Notes under the pieces: generated by a model
Database searches by the model: none
What the model saw: the letters and a program-made list of their open reading frames with translations, nothing else
What the model was told of the DNA's origin: nothing
Program-made: the position numbers and the translations under genes
Part shown: piece by piece, positions 23,001 to 35,000 of the stretch
How the letters are laid out: each line of letters starts with the position of its first letter
Position numbering within the stretch: the first letter of the stretch is position 1
NCBI GenBank assembly: GCA_013398615.1
Contig: VZSR01000520.1
Span: forward strand, 28,687,604 to 28,751,603
Reading direction: 5' to 3'
DNA length: 64,000 bases
From: Brachypodius melanocephalos
Lineage: Eukaryota; Chordata; Aves; Passeriformes; Pycnonotidae

Positions 23001-26000
23001 TATGTAATTTTCGATCTTCTCCTGCCTGCTGACATCAACTCCTGTTTCACTGTAACTTCATTCTTCGTGGGATCTTTGTGTGGAGTGTGTAAATGCCTTA
23101 ATATTAAATATTTGAGGCTAGAAGTCATGGATAGTATTACTTTTGGATTACTAGCGTGTGCTTTAATTTCTTTGCTTCATGTCCATCTTGTGTTGTGCAA
23201 ATTCTTTAACTTCTTTTTTTTTTGCTATGCAAATGTTGTCTTTGGGAACATACACAGTAATTGTACTTGGCCAACAAGATCTGATTCTGTGGAGGATCTT
23301 TGTCAGTATTATTATTCTGTTAGGTTTTGCATCAATACCTTTTGTCTTGAGTTTACTATTTGCATTCTGGCCAAGGTTAGACATTGGCTATCTTTTACTA
23401 GCCTGTTGATGGAGACATGTTGAATATATAGTTTTATATAAAGATGATCTCGGTTTTGTTCCCTTCACAACCATGGTGAGCCACAGCCAAGTGCAGGGGA
23501 GGCATGTACAATATTGTTCATTGTGATACCAGCTGCAGCAAAGGTGGTTGCCTCTTGTACTGCTGGAGATAATTCCTTCTGCTTTTTGTGGGAGCAGAAG
23601 TAACCTACTCTGGGTAACATGTGGCCTCACCTGGGTTCTCCTTTAGTTCACCTCAGTTTGGTGCCGTGTCAGATATTCGTGTTTTACTTCATTAAATTGC
23701 TATCTCATGCTCTGTTAAAGTGTCACTCTTGTGGTCAATATAGGTTCTCTTTCTTCCTTGTGTTCCTAGCAGCCATAAGGATTCTGTGGACCAAATGCTA
23801 CCTTCACTGGCACCCACATAAGCCAATTTTAGCCAAATTCTTCTTCCACTGACACCTGCAGAAACCTATTGTTTTCAGTGAGAAAGCACAGGAGTGGCTG
23901 CAAGAAAGGACTGGACCTTCTAATTGCAGTTTAACAAGTCTATTGTGTATGAACCAGAAGAGACACCAGTTCAGTCTCCCATACTGGTAACAGTGATGGG
24001 ATGCTAATAGACACTAGCTGCCTTTCTTGGTGCAGAACTGTGTGGTGTCAACTAGATTAAAAAGCTGGAGTTATTTATATGTTTTTTTTTTTTTCACTGA
24101 AGTCAGCAACTCTGACAGATACCCAGAAGGGAGCAGACCTGCTGAGTAACAAGGGGACATTCCTTGTGATTTTTTTCTTTTTTAACATAGGCACTTTCTT
24201 GAACGTAGAACCTCACTTTGCCATTGGTGATGACTTATTGTCACTGCAGCCACTTTCTCTGTTAGATGTGGTACTATGACAGTCACTGCAGTTTTTTGGA
24301 ATTGACAGCGTAATCCCATGGTTGTTATCTTTCCTGACTTCCTCGTCAATCCAATTTAATCACTTGTAGGTATTTCATGTGTTACTGTCTCTTTCCTCTT
24401 CAGGCATCCTGTTCCTGTGGGAAGAAGTCTGTACTTTAAAGGTCAGAGCTTCTCAGATTAAAGAGGGGGGAAGGAATCTGCCTCTCTCAGTTTGGTAAGG
24501 GGCTGTATTCTCTTTAGAGACACTGAAATAAAAACTCTTCTTTTGGGGGTCTGTCACCAAGGTGGTTGCTTGTGTGTCTGCATGGCTGTAAGAGAGGGAG
24601 CTGGCTTGCTCTGCTCCCCTGGCTGTTGGAGTGACTTGCCAGGAGAGAAGTTACATATGTACAAGGGAGAGAAGCTGCTGTTGCACAATTTAATCGCCTG
24701 ATGTTGACTCAGATAGGTCCTGACTAGAGGTCAGCTGTGACGTGCAGCTGGTGGGGTGGGATTCGACTGTTGGGAAGAGAAAAATGCCAGCCCAGATTCT
24801 TCAGCATTGACAAAGTGGATGTGACGATTTCTCCCCTCCAGCTGCAGCAGCTGCCTCTGTGCTTCCTGCTTTTCTGCATACCCACAGTAGGAGAGCAGAC
24901 TGTGAAGCTACCCTGTCTGGACCCTCGGCTGAACTAGATGAGACTTAGCTGAGCTTTCTCAATGGTGCTTGGGCCATCCATCCTCATAAAACTTACCTTT
25001 CGGTGTGCCTTTCACTCCGTCTTCTGCATGTTGAGGCTTCCTGTGGAGTTCATGGCTTTTCCAGCTCTGTTTTGTTGCAGGATGGACTATGGGAACTCAG
25101 GGAACAGGCTGTCAGATCTCCATCTTCATTCCTGCTCCTAGGATTTTTCGCTTAGCTTTGAAAGTGTAGCCAAATCCTCAAGAGCTTCAGTGACAGCTAA
25201 TTGCTACTGTCACCTTGTTTGAGCTCTTCCCCCCACCCTCCTCATGGCCCAAGACCAGCCCTCACTTCCCATGCTACTGCCTTGCCATGGTCTTCTTACA
25301 TGAAAGTACCTGTCTGGGAAGTGTTCTCCCTTCAGGTCATTTTTACGGTACAACATAATTTCTTGCTATTCCGTCAATAGTATGTGGTTTCTGCAGGGTG
25401 TGTCAGCAACTCCTGTTAGGGAGAACTTCTGAGTGTAATACACATCTTGGTTGATACTGTTGCTTACAGCAACTGGAAACAGCAAATGAAACAGGGACTA
25501 GGACTGATGGGAAGGTGTGAGAGAGCCCTCCCCCCCAACTAAACACAATGCTAAATAAGATGGTGTCTTTACAGTACTCAGCTTGTTTTCACTGGCATCC
25601 CATGTGGTTTGATCCAAGCTGAAGTGAATTAATTTTCTTAGCCAGATTTTGAGAGATGCTGTGTCAAATTTATCATTTCACCTGCCTCTGTGGAGCTCCA
25701 GGCTCTGTGATCAATGTATCAAGGCATGTGCCTCATTTCATTGTGGCTTCTGTGAATGTCTCCATGCCTTCTGCAGACATGCTGTTGAATTACTTTCTAT
25801 CCTCCTTGGGTTCTCTGCAATGAAGCACAGGACAGATCTATTTGTGTATCAGCTGTCAAGACAACAAAGCACTGAATGCACTTTTATGAACCTGCTGTCT
25901 TTGCTAGTACTGCATGTTTGTGTATACGTGGATCTGATCCTTCTGTCTTGCGCAAATCTGATCTGACCTTATCCTCATGTGTAAGTAACTATTCATGATA

Positions 26001-29000
26001 ATGTATGTGCCCCACAAGACAGCCTGTGTGAAGCACCTCTTCAATAGTCACAGAGTAAAACAGCCTCAAGAGCAGAACAGTGTTCACCAGAGGTAAAGTT
26101 TGTGGGTGTAGGGAACTCGACTCTTAGATTCCTGCTGTAGGCACAAAAGTTCTACAGCCCAGTTGTTTTAGCATGTTATTTTCCCTTTGTCTCTGACCAG
26201 CCCTTCCCTATGCTCCTTGTTTTCCTGGCTCAGGAGATCTACACAGAACAGTGCATTATATCACAGAGGTGTCTAGAGGGGAAACAGCTGCTCCCTTCTG
26301 ATTTTTATCCTGAACTGCCCCACAGATAACTAATTGCAGCTCAGTTGCTTCTATTAGCTATTTACCTAAAATTGAGCTGGCTAATGAAAATGTTTCTAAT
26401 TAATACGAGGCAGATTAAAACTCATTACAGCAAGGTCGTCAGTAATGAGAGATAATCAGAGCACAAATGACCGAGCTTGGAGTAAAATGAAGAGGGAACA
26501 CAAGCAGGCAATTGGTGCTGGTTGTGCATACACCAGCCAACAAAGGCAGGGTTCAGCAAGGTGACTGCTGGTGCCCTGCCCTGCAGCTGAGAAACACTGC
26601 TTCCTACTCTCCAGAGCAGCTTGGAAAGTGACTGGCCAAAGATGTGGACCTCAGCCTAGTGTAAAAATGTTTTCTGAACCAAGTGGCATCTCACACTAGT
26701 GGTTTGTTGCTAGGCCAGCCTTCAGTCACCTATAGGAACCAAGTTGTGAAATAGGGGTTTTAGCAGGAAGCCTTGGGAGTATGTGTGGCACAAGTGGGAT
26801 GTCAGCATTTGTGTGCGCTTGTATGTGGAAATTCAGAGTCCTGATGGCTTGGAGAGTGTGAGCTTGCATATCTGTTCAGTGTCAAATCCTTTCCAAACTA
26901 TAGAGCTCTCTTTCTCACTCCCTTTCTGTCCCACTGGCAACCAACTGTTGTGCCAGAATTTCTGAAAGATATTACTAAGTTATACATAACTCACAAAAAT
27001 AACAAATTATTAGGTAGTGAGGTACATTGCACCAGGACTTACTCCAATTCCAAAGACATGGATCTATCCATCATCAGTAGTATGATCAGTTACTATTGGT
27101 ATAAGGAAGCATTTGAATGGCAAATATCTAGTGTGCCTGGGAATGAGCTTTTGTAAAAGGTAAGTAGGAAAGATAATGCAAAAAGCAGGCAATAACAATT
27201 CCATTTAGAATTGTGTGTCTTCCTGCAGAATCCTCACTGCCAGTCAGTTTGATTACCAGGCTGCTAGTGTTAGTGAAGGCTGTAGTGGTTTATATTTACT
27301 GTATGCTTATTCAGATTAGTTGAAAGAGGAGATAACAGCCCGTTAGACAGAACTACACTGTCACTGAAATGGGTTTTACGTTTTGTATTGCTGTTTTTAA
27401 AGCACTCAAGTACCCTATTCATATCGCCCGTAGCTGAATCCTCCCTTAGCATCTTTACAAATCTTTTGGCATGGACACTGATTACAGTTTCTCACTGTTT
27501 TAAATTGAGGTGGACATATTTTCCTTTTTCTCTGGTTTATGCTATTCAGGGTCGTATAAAGCTGTTTCTACAGTTTTACTAGTCCTGTGCCTATGGCCCT
27601 GATATTCTTGAGAGTGGAAAAGGACTATGAAGAGATTTCTTTCCGACAAGTCTTTTCTCCCTACCCAACTTTGTCTTGCTGATACCCACAACAGAGCTGA
27701 TGACATCCTCTTTTCCCTCTGTAGGGAGTCCAAAGGACAGCCTGGCTCTTCCAGTCCAGTCTCCTACTGCAGGCATTTCTGGAAGAGTGTTCTTGACTAG
27801 GATGGCTGACAGCACATGTGCTTGGTATGCTTCCACCCACTGTGTGCCACAAGTTTCTTCCCAGCATCCCAAAGGCTTAATATGAAAGACCATAAGCAGC
27901 AATTCTGTTGTTCTGTGGAAGGAAAGCAAGAGTTTATCATCAGTGTCACAAGTTCTTCAAATGGCAGGTAATTTAGTGAATATGGAAGACCCTTGGAAAC
28001 AGGTTGACCTCAGCAGAAGATTTAACCAGAATTTGGGAGCTGGACACACCAAATAAGTTCTCTAAAGGTTTTAAGAATGCACCCTCTTTGCATTCTCTCA
28101 TTGTGGCCAGACAGTAGGGTAATTTTTGTCTTGATGCCTTGAGCAATAGTGTTTAAAGCCTTTTAGACATTTTATTACCCGTAATGTTCTTACGAGGCTG
28201 TAAAATGGAGAATAGCGATCCTGAGTTTTGTAAAGAGCTCTGTAAAGCGCTTTTAGAGATGAAAAGCTCCATATAAAATCAGGTATGGTTGTTTTATCAT
28301 AAATATCTAAAGCTTTTCTGAATTCCATTAAGCTCTTGGCTTCTCTATCCTCTGACAGTGAGTGCCACTGGTTAATGCTGTATTGTGCAAAATGGGATGT
28401 AAAAAAAGAAACAACTTAAAAACAGTTGTTGTTTTGTGGAATGCCCTATTATTTGTGGGTTTATGAGAGTTGGAAATAGGAATGGAAGCTTTTTTTTTCA
28501 TTGTTGCATACAACGTTTGTCTCTTATGCATCAAATCTTTGTAATCTAAACAGTCTCCCAACATTGCAAGTCTCTTTTTTAATAGACTCTTTTATCTGAC
28601 ATGGTCATATTTCCTCTGTCTTGCTCTGTCCTTTCTTATTTATCTACCTCTTTTTTTGTGATAGGATGTCTAGAATCCAGGGTGGAGTTCTACATTCAAT
28701 TTATACAATAGTGTTATGATATTTTTAACATTTTAATCTTTTTTATCACAGTCAGACAGGATTTTTTTATTTTCCTGACTCACTCTGTGCATTGAGCAGG
28801 CTGAGTTGTCCACAAGAATGTGATCCAAGTGTTGGATGATTCCAGTTAATTGAGAGCCCTGCAGTGTGTGTGGGGAGGACAGACTCAGTATATGTAACCT
28901 TGCAGCCAACTATGCTGAGGGTGAAATCTCCCAGTGTATTGATTTTTCACCTCTCTTTGGTAGGGACTTGGCAGGGCTTATTTTTTCCACAGTGGTGCAT

Positions 29001-32000
29001 AATATCTCTTACATCTCATGGAATTTTTGTCACTGCACTATTCTCTCCTTTGCCAGATCACTAGCAGGAAAATTGAACTTTGGTGTAAGAATGGATGTAA
29101 TGGGACACTTTGCTGTTTGTTTTTGACAGTAATGCAGGTCAATCCTTTTACAGTAGAGAGCTCCTTCTGCCTTCTGTGCACTACCTGGACTTCTTCCCCT
29201 TTTCATCATGTTTCTTTCTTTCCAGTACTAGTTCATGCTCCCTGGAAGTAACAATGAATGCAGGTCCTAAGATAGACAAAGCTTCTGCAGGATCATCTGG
29301 TCTAAAAATGCTCAGAGCAGGTTGAAATGAAACTGTGGTGAAAACAGCACTAAATGTTGCAGCTTTCTCCTAATTGGAATGTCTTCCATTGCTGCTGTCT
29401 GTAGTGCTGGGTTTCTGAGCTGGGAATGGGATAAAATGAGCAAGTGGTGTTCTTGTATCTCCAATAATTACTGAGCTTTCCTTTCGTTCTTTGCGAGGAT
29501 ATTTATTGAAAGCCACTTGAAAGTCCCAGTAAATACCTCTTTTCTAATGCATCTTTTCTATTGGCTATTGTATTAACAAGCTCACAGTATTTTGGTGGAC
29601 TGGTGAAGAATGATTTTTCCCCTCAAAATCCCTGTTGGCTTTTTATCAATCATATCACATTTAGCTAGATGATTTTTAGTACTCTCTGTAATTATAGTCT
29701 CAACTAATTTAGTAGATACAGAATTAAAGCTTGCAGGACTAAAGTTTCCCAGATAAGTCTAGATTTTTCTTAAAAACAGGACAACATTTATTCCCTTTCA
29801 ATCCTCTGCAAGTTAACAGTTTTAATAGGAGATTTCCTTTTATTATGGTTATTAGCATCTCAGCTACTTTTTGAATTAATCTCTAATTTTTATGTGATTG
29901 ATGTTTTACAGATGTTTTCTGGAGACACCTTTCTTGAAATACTCTCTTGGAGAGTGTATCTCCATTATAGGCAATGATAGGCAGGTGGTTCTCTCTGCAT
30001 TCCTAATCCTCATTCCACATTTTGCCAGCTAAGAGTATGCCCTCCAGAGCTGGGATATCTTTTCTGAGGGGTTTCATAGGAGGACTTGCTTCCACCACTT
30101 ACTTTACTGTGTGGTAAACATTTTTAATATATAAACATACTTCTCTTCAGCGGCCTCCCTGAGCACTTTTGCTATCAGGTCTGTCACCAGATATCAAATA
30201 CTGAAGTTCTCACTGGCAGATTTTAGTTTGAATATTTTTTAAAATTAATTCTTTTATTTTAAGGACCAGATTAGCACCTGCCAGTTTATGACATCTGCAC
30301 ATCTGATGTTCTGATGAGCAGTTCTTTGCCAGTAATCTGTGTGAGTAAAGGCTCCTTCCAAAACAACCAAATTACTTGAGAAGCCAGGTCTGCTTGTACA
30401 TCAAGCATAAATTAAAATATATCCGTTTGCAGCTCTGCTTGCTGAGCATGTGCTTCATCCCAGAGATGCCTCTTCTCCACACCTAAGAGTTGTTACTTTT
30501 GCAGTTTTAATAATCAGTGTTAATACCAGTCTAACTAAGGTTTAGGTAAAGCAGAGGAGTCTGATAGCCATGTGGGCCAAATTTGTCCTGCTGAAATTTG
30601 GAGAAGGGATTTGAGACAGAAAGAGATGCCCATGTGGACTGAGGGAAGAGCCACGCACACAGCATTTGTGATTTGAAGAGCTTTCTGGTGGAAGCTTGTT
30701 CTTGATATTCCTCGGTACATGAAACACTTCCATTATTTGTAGTGTGCTCCTGGGGGTGGTGCATACAAGCATATCTATGTAAAACTAGAACTGTAAAACA
30801 CTAAAACTAGTGTTGTTTCCAGCTCTTTCCTCTGATAAAAACAGCCTTTGAAGTATTTCTTGGGCAACAAAGAGCAGTATCTTGAAGAAAAGTTCTGAGC
30901 CATTCTGGGGATTTCCATTTACTTTGCATTTTCTTCAACGTGGAACAGAAATGTGGGCCACCACTACTGGACACCATAATAGGAATGTGATGCTCTTATT
31001 TTGTCTGTTATTATGGGAATGTAGTCTGTCAGAGAAACAAGTGCTGCATCTGGACTGTGACCTATTTTGGGGACATCCAAGAAAATAATAGAGATCATTA
31101 GGAAAGCTTTCTGCTAAAAACCCTGATCTGGTACATAAGCAAAGAGTCCTTGGAAGCTGCATTCACTGTCCTGCTTCGTGCTCACTGTATTTCTGCTTCT
31201 AATGCAGGCTGGAGTTTTGTAAGATGTAGGGATACAGATTTACTTCTTCTGAGACATGTTGGTTGGTCATCTTGTCTCTCTAGAAGTTCAGGAGCTGGAA
31301 CTTCCTGGTTCAGCTAGCCAGTAAGGCCATCTGTCTCTTAGGACTGTAGGCCAAGGCAGTTGTGGGAGCATTGTGGAAGATGCTTTGCAGGGGGTTTTGT
31401 TCTGTTTTGTTTCTGGAGCCCTCTGTAAGGGTCCCCTTGTCCAGGACTGCTGCATCCATAAGGCCAACCAGCTTCTCAACAACATGGATTAATTTGTGAG
31501 GGCAATAATTTCCTCTCACCTTGTGCTAGAGGAAAGTGGGGCTATTGCTCCCTCCTACTCAGCAGTAACCCAGATGTGAAGATACACCCTAATATGCAAG
31601 TGTGTCTACAACCAGTTGGATTTTTAGCTACATGAGTTTTCCAGCCTGTTTTTCCCATCTCCCTTTGAAATGCATGTGGTGTGGGTAATGCACTGGAGCC
31701 AGCACCCCTACCCTGAGCTGGCTGCTTGGCCTGGCACCCAGCACTGCACTACATCCCCAGGTTGCTGCTGCTCTGCCCTGAGTCATGCTGCAACCTGGAG
31801 TCATTTGATGGGCTCCTGCTCTGCGTGGGAGATCGCAGAGCCCTGTGCTGGCCTGAGCTCAATGCTGGGAGCTCAGTGCTGGATTTCTTGGAAAATATCT
31901 GTAAGAGTCTTGCCCTTGTTTCCTGCCAGTGCCTTTGGCTATGGCTGTCCAACACCTTGAGGTGGGTGGCTGGCCACCACTCTCCTTCCCTGCTGGCAGG

Positions 32001-35000
32001 GGTTTTCCTCCACAGCTGGAGGCAGTGGGTAGAGGGTGACTATTGGAGCTGCAAAAAAGCTGTTTCGCTGTAATGGGCTGCTGTCCTGGTGCTGTGACAA
32101 ACAACCCAGCTGCACTGGCTCCCTCTCTCCCTTTCTCTTTTATCCCATTACTCCCACCCTGATTTTCTTGCTCTCTCATCTTCTGATACAGCTTCCCTTT
32201 CTTGTTCCCTTTTGGCCTGCTTTTGTCCTTGCTGCGCACAGGGAAGGAGAGCAGGGAAAGAGCCAGGGCAGAGGCTTGTTACAGCAGGAGCTTCAAAGCT
32301 GTTGTGTAAAATGCAGGGGAATGATGTGGGAGACTTGAGGCATACTCGTGGGTGTTGTTTGCAGCCTTATATATATGCAACTTTTTTTTTGAGCTGGCAA
32401 TATGCTGGGGGAAGCTCACTCACCTAGCATGAATTTCACTGAGTACGTGTGTGTGAGCATATGTGCATCAAACTGTCAAGTCTCACACTGAGGGCAAGAC
32501 TTGTACATTAGGCTTTCTCCTCACACTCCCCTAGGCCTGTGTTTCATGCACTTGCAGCTCAGCACTCAGTCTGCCCCTGACACATTCCCAAACGTGAGAC
32601 ACTCAGCCTGTCCCATGATGTGACACGGCACTGCTTTGCACAGAGAGCAAAGATAGCTGCTGAATGGCGTGGGTGTATGTGGTGTTCATGAATATTGTGG
32701 TATTGTTCCTTTTTGTCATGTACTTCAAGGCGTTTTGTGGAGTCCATCACCACAGGATCTTTTGCAGTTGAGGGCTGCAGACGCAGGATTTGACCTTCAA
32801 TCACTTCTGACACAGAAGCCAGAGGAATGAGGACACTTCATGCAGATTGGTGTCAGGCATTAACAAGAGATGGGTGCACAGTTATTTTTTGTTATTGATC
32901 TGCTTAGGTTTTATTAATGTATCAGGGTAAATTTATATGAAGTTCATTAAATATTATTCAATATAGCTGTGTCCTTGGCAGGAGGCTTTTCTGGTGGCAG
33001 TAATAAAGGGAGAATAAATCATTGTCACTGAAGGATATGGTGGCTGGTATATTCTTGAGAAGCAAAATGAACAGTAAGAGCTGAAATACAGAGGAGGCAA
33101 GTGGTTGACAATGGGTTTTGTCATTTGGTAGTTGCATTTCGGCTACTGTAAGCACAGCTGGCAAGGCTTCTAAAACTTAGCTGCTTAAACAACTATCACT
33201 GCAGACTTTGTTGGCAATGACCAAACAGTAAGACCCAAGACCTGATTGGACTGGAGGGGTGTAATTTCCCCTTGTATATGTCAAAGTGAGGTGAGGAAGA
33301 TGAAGGACTGCCCACATACTGTCCTCCTCACTGACAAGGAGAAATCTGTAATTTTGATTTTCAACAGACTCTTCTGAGTTCGTGGAAGTTTCTGGGATGG
33401 TTTTCTTCTCATTTTAATTCACTGCACTTTTGCTAAGAGTCTAACATAATGGTTGTGGTTGTGATTTTTTCTTTGGACAAAGAGTTTCCAAACTGCGCAT
33501 CATAGTGCAGAATCACAGTGACGAACCAATGCTGCCCTATGGCCAAACATTTTATTCTGTGCAAGCATTTTGTTCTATGCAAAAATGAATGTGCTGTTAC
33601 TGATTACAGTGCCTATACAAACAAGTGTTGAAGCCCTTTGTGTTCTGAAGTATCTTGTCCTGGTCTGGTTCAGACTGTTTAAATCCAGCCAGAGTCCTAA
33701 TAGTGAACTGACATGTTAGATGGTGATGCCCAGAGTCAAGAAAGGAAATCCTCGATCTGCTTAAATATTGGACAAAAAAGATACATATGTGGACATGTGC
33801 ATATAACAGACAGCAAAAGGGCTTGACTGACGTTCTGGTCTCTTCGCAGGTGCACCTGCGCTCTGCTGAGCGCCTCCGGGAGTTGTGCTGCTCCAACCGA
33901 GGCACCTTCATCAAGGTGGGACAGCACCTGGGAGCGCTGGACTACCTCCTGCCTGAGGAGTATACCCGGACCCTCAAGGTGCTGCACAGCCAGGCCCCGC
34001 AGAGCACCAGGCAGGAGATTGAGCAAGTTATCCGTGAGGACCTGGGCAAAGAGGTAGGGGCAGCCATAGCCTGTGTTGGCTTCTCAGGCCTCAGCAAGCC
34101 CTGGACAGCTAGAGGAAGGAAGACTGCCATTTCTCAGTTATAAGAGATACCGAGGGGACATACTTCTTCCTTGCTTCTGGGTGAAGACCATGCGAGTTTT
34201 CCCTGTCCATCAATGGGCATTATTGGCAGGCTTTGGTGAGGAGAAGATAATAGAGGGATAAGGGTGTGAAAGGTGCCAGATGAAAATGGCAGGATGCAGC
34301 AGAGCAGTGTACTCTGTATGCCAAGATGAACAGGGTTGCTGGAGGGCTGTCTGCCACACTGAGGAGTGGGAGCTGGAAGTATTGATGTTCGGGACAAAGA
34401 TATATTGGCAGAGCTCTGTGAGGGATGACTGCTCTTCCCTGGCTGCACTAGACCAATTCCAGCTAGCACTGACAGCCCTTTACTTTCTCGAGCCCCTAAT
34501 TAACCCCCAAAGAAAATAATAGCATAAATCACTTTTGGTGCTGCAGTCAGGTAACGCAGTAACTCTGGAGTCAGTGCCATCATTAACCCTCAGCAGCCCA
34601 CAGCACTGAGATCAGTAGGTAGGTGACTCTGTTCATTAAATATAGGGGAAGTAACCACAGTAAATTACAGAGCTACTTTGCATCTTGCTCTTCACAAGAT
34701 GTCACTTGTCACACTCTAGCCCAGGTTGAGGAGAGGCATTTCAAGGATCACAACTGACATGGTAAGGAGGGAGGCAGGAGGCAACAGTGTGCAAGGGTGA
34801 TGCTAGGGAAGGTGTGTGTGAAGGGGAGGAAGAAAGAAGGTTGAAGAAGGGAGGCAGTGTGTACCTCTGTTGTTTTTCATATATAGAGGTTTTTGGGGCT
34901 GTTTTGGTTGTTCTGGCCTGTCTGATTGTGTGGTAAGGAGGTGTGTGGGAAACATAAGGGAGGTGAAGTATTTGCACCTATAGGGTATATTATGGGCAGA

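Larger units (their letters stand above)
12451..33849 (+). other. ADCK1: ADCK1 intron 3 (about 21.4 kb)
   Basis: The intron contains no recognisable gene. Repeats found are TG and TTTG microsatellites, a minus-strand SINE/CR1 tail at 18241, a MIR-like SINE at 28190, and a degenerate L3/CR1-like LINE at 28.3-29.9 kb. TAAT-rich blocks near 21.6-21.9 kb and 26.3-26.5 kb are possible conserved non-coding elements. The GC-richer stretch at 31.7-32.3 kb holds overlapping frames of about 100 codons but resembles no protein. Confidence 0.75.

Noticed and set aside
31670..32340. Overlapping frames of 96-126 codons in a GC-richer patch
   Set aside because: Frames on both strands are open to similar extents and none resembles a protein; explained by local GC content.
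33498..33520. 'atcatagtgcagaatcacag' as a CR1 3' end
   Set aside because: Similarity stops after about 20 bases.
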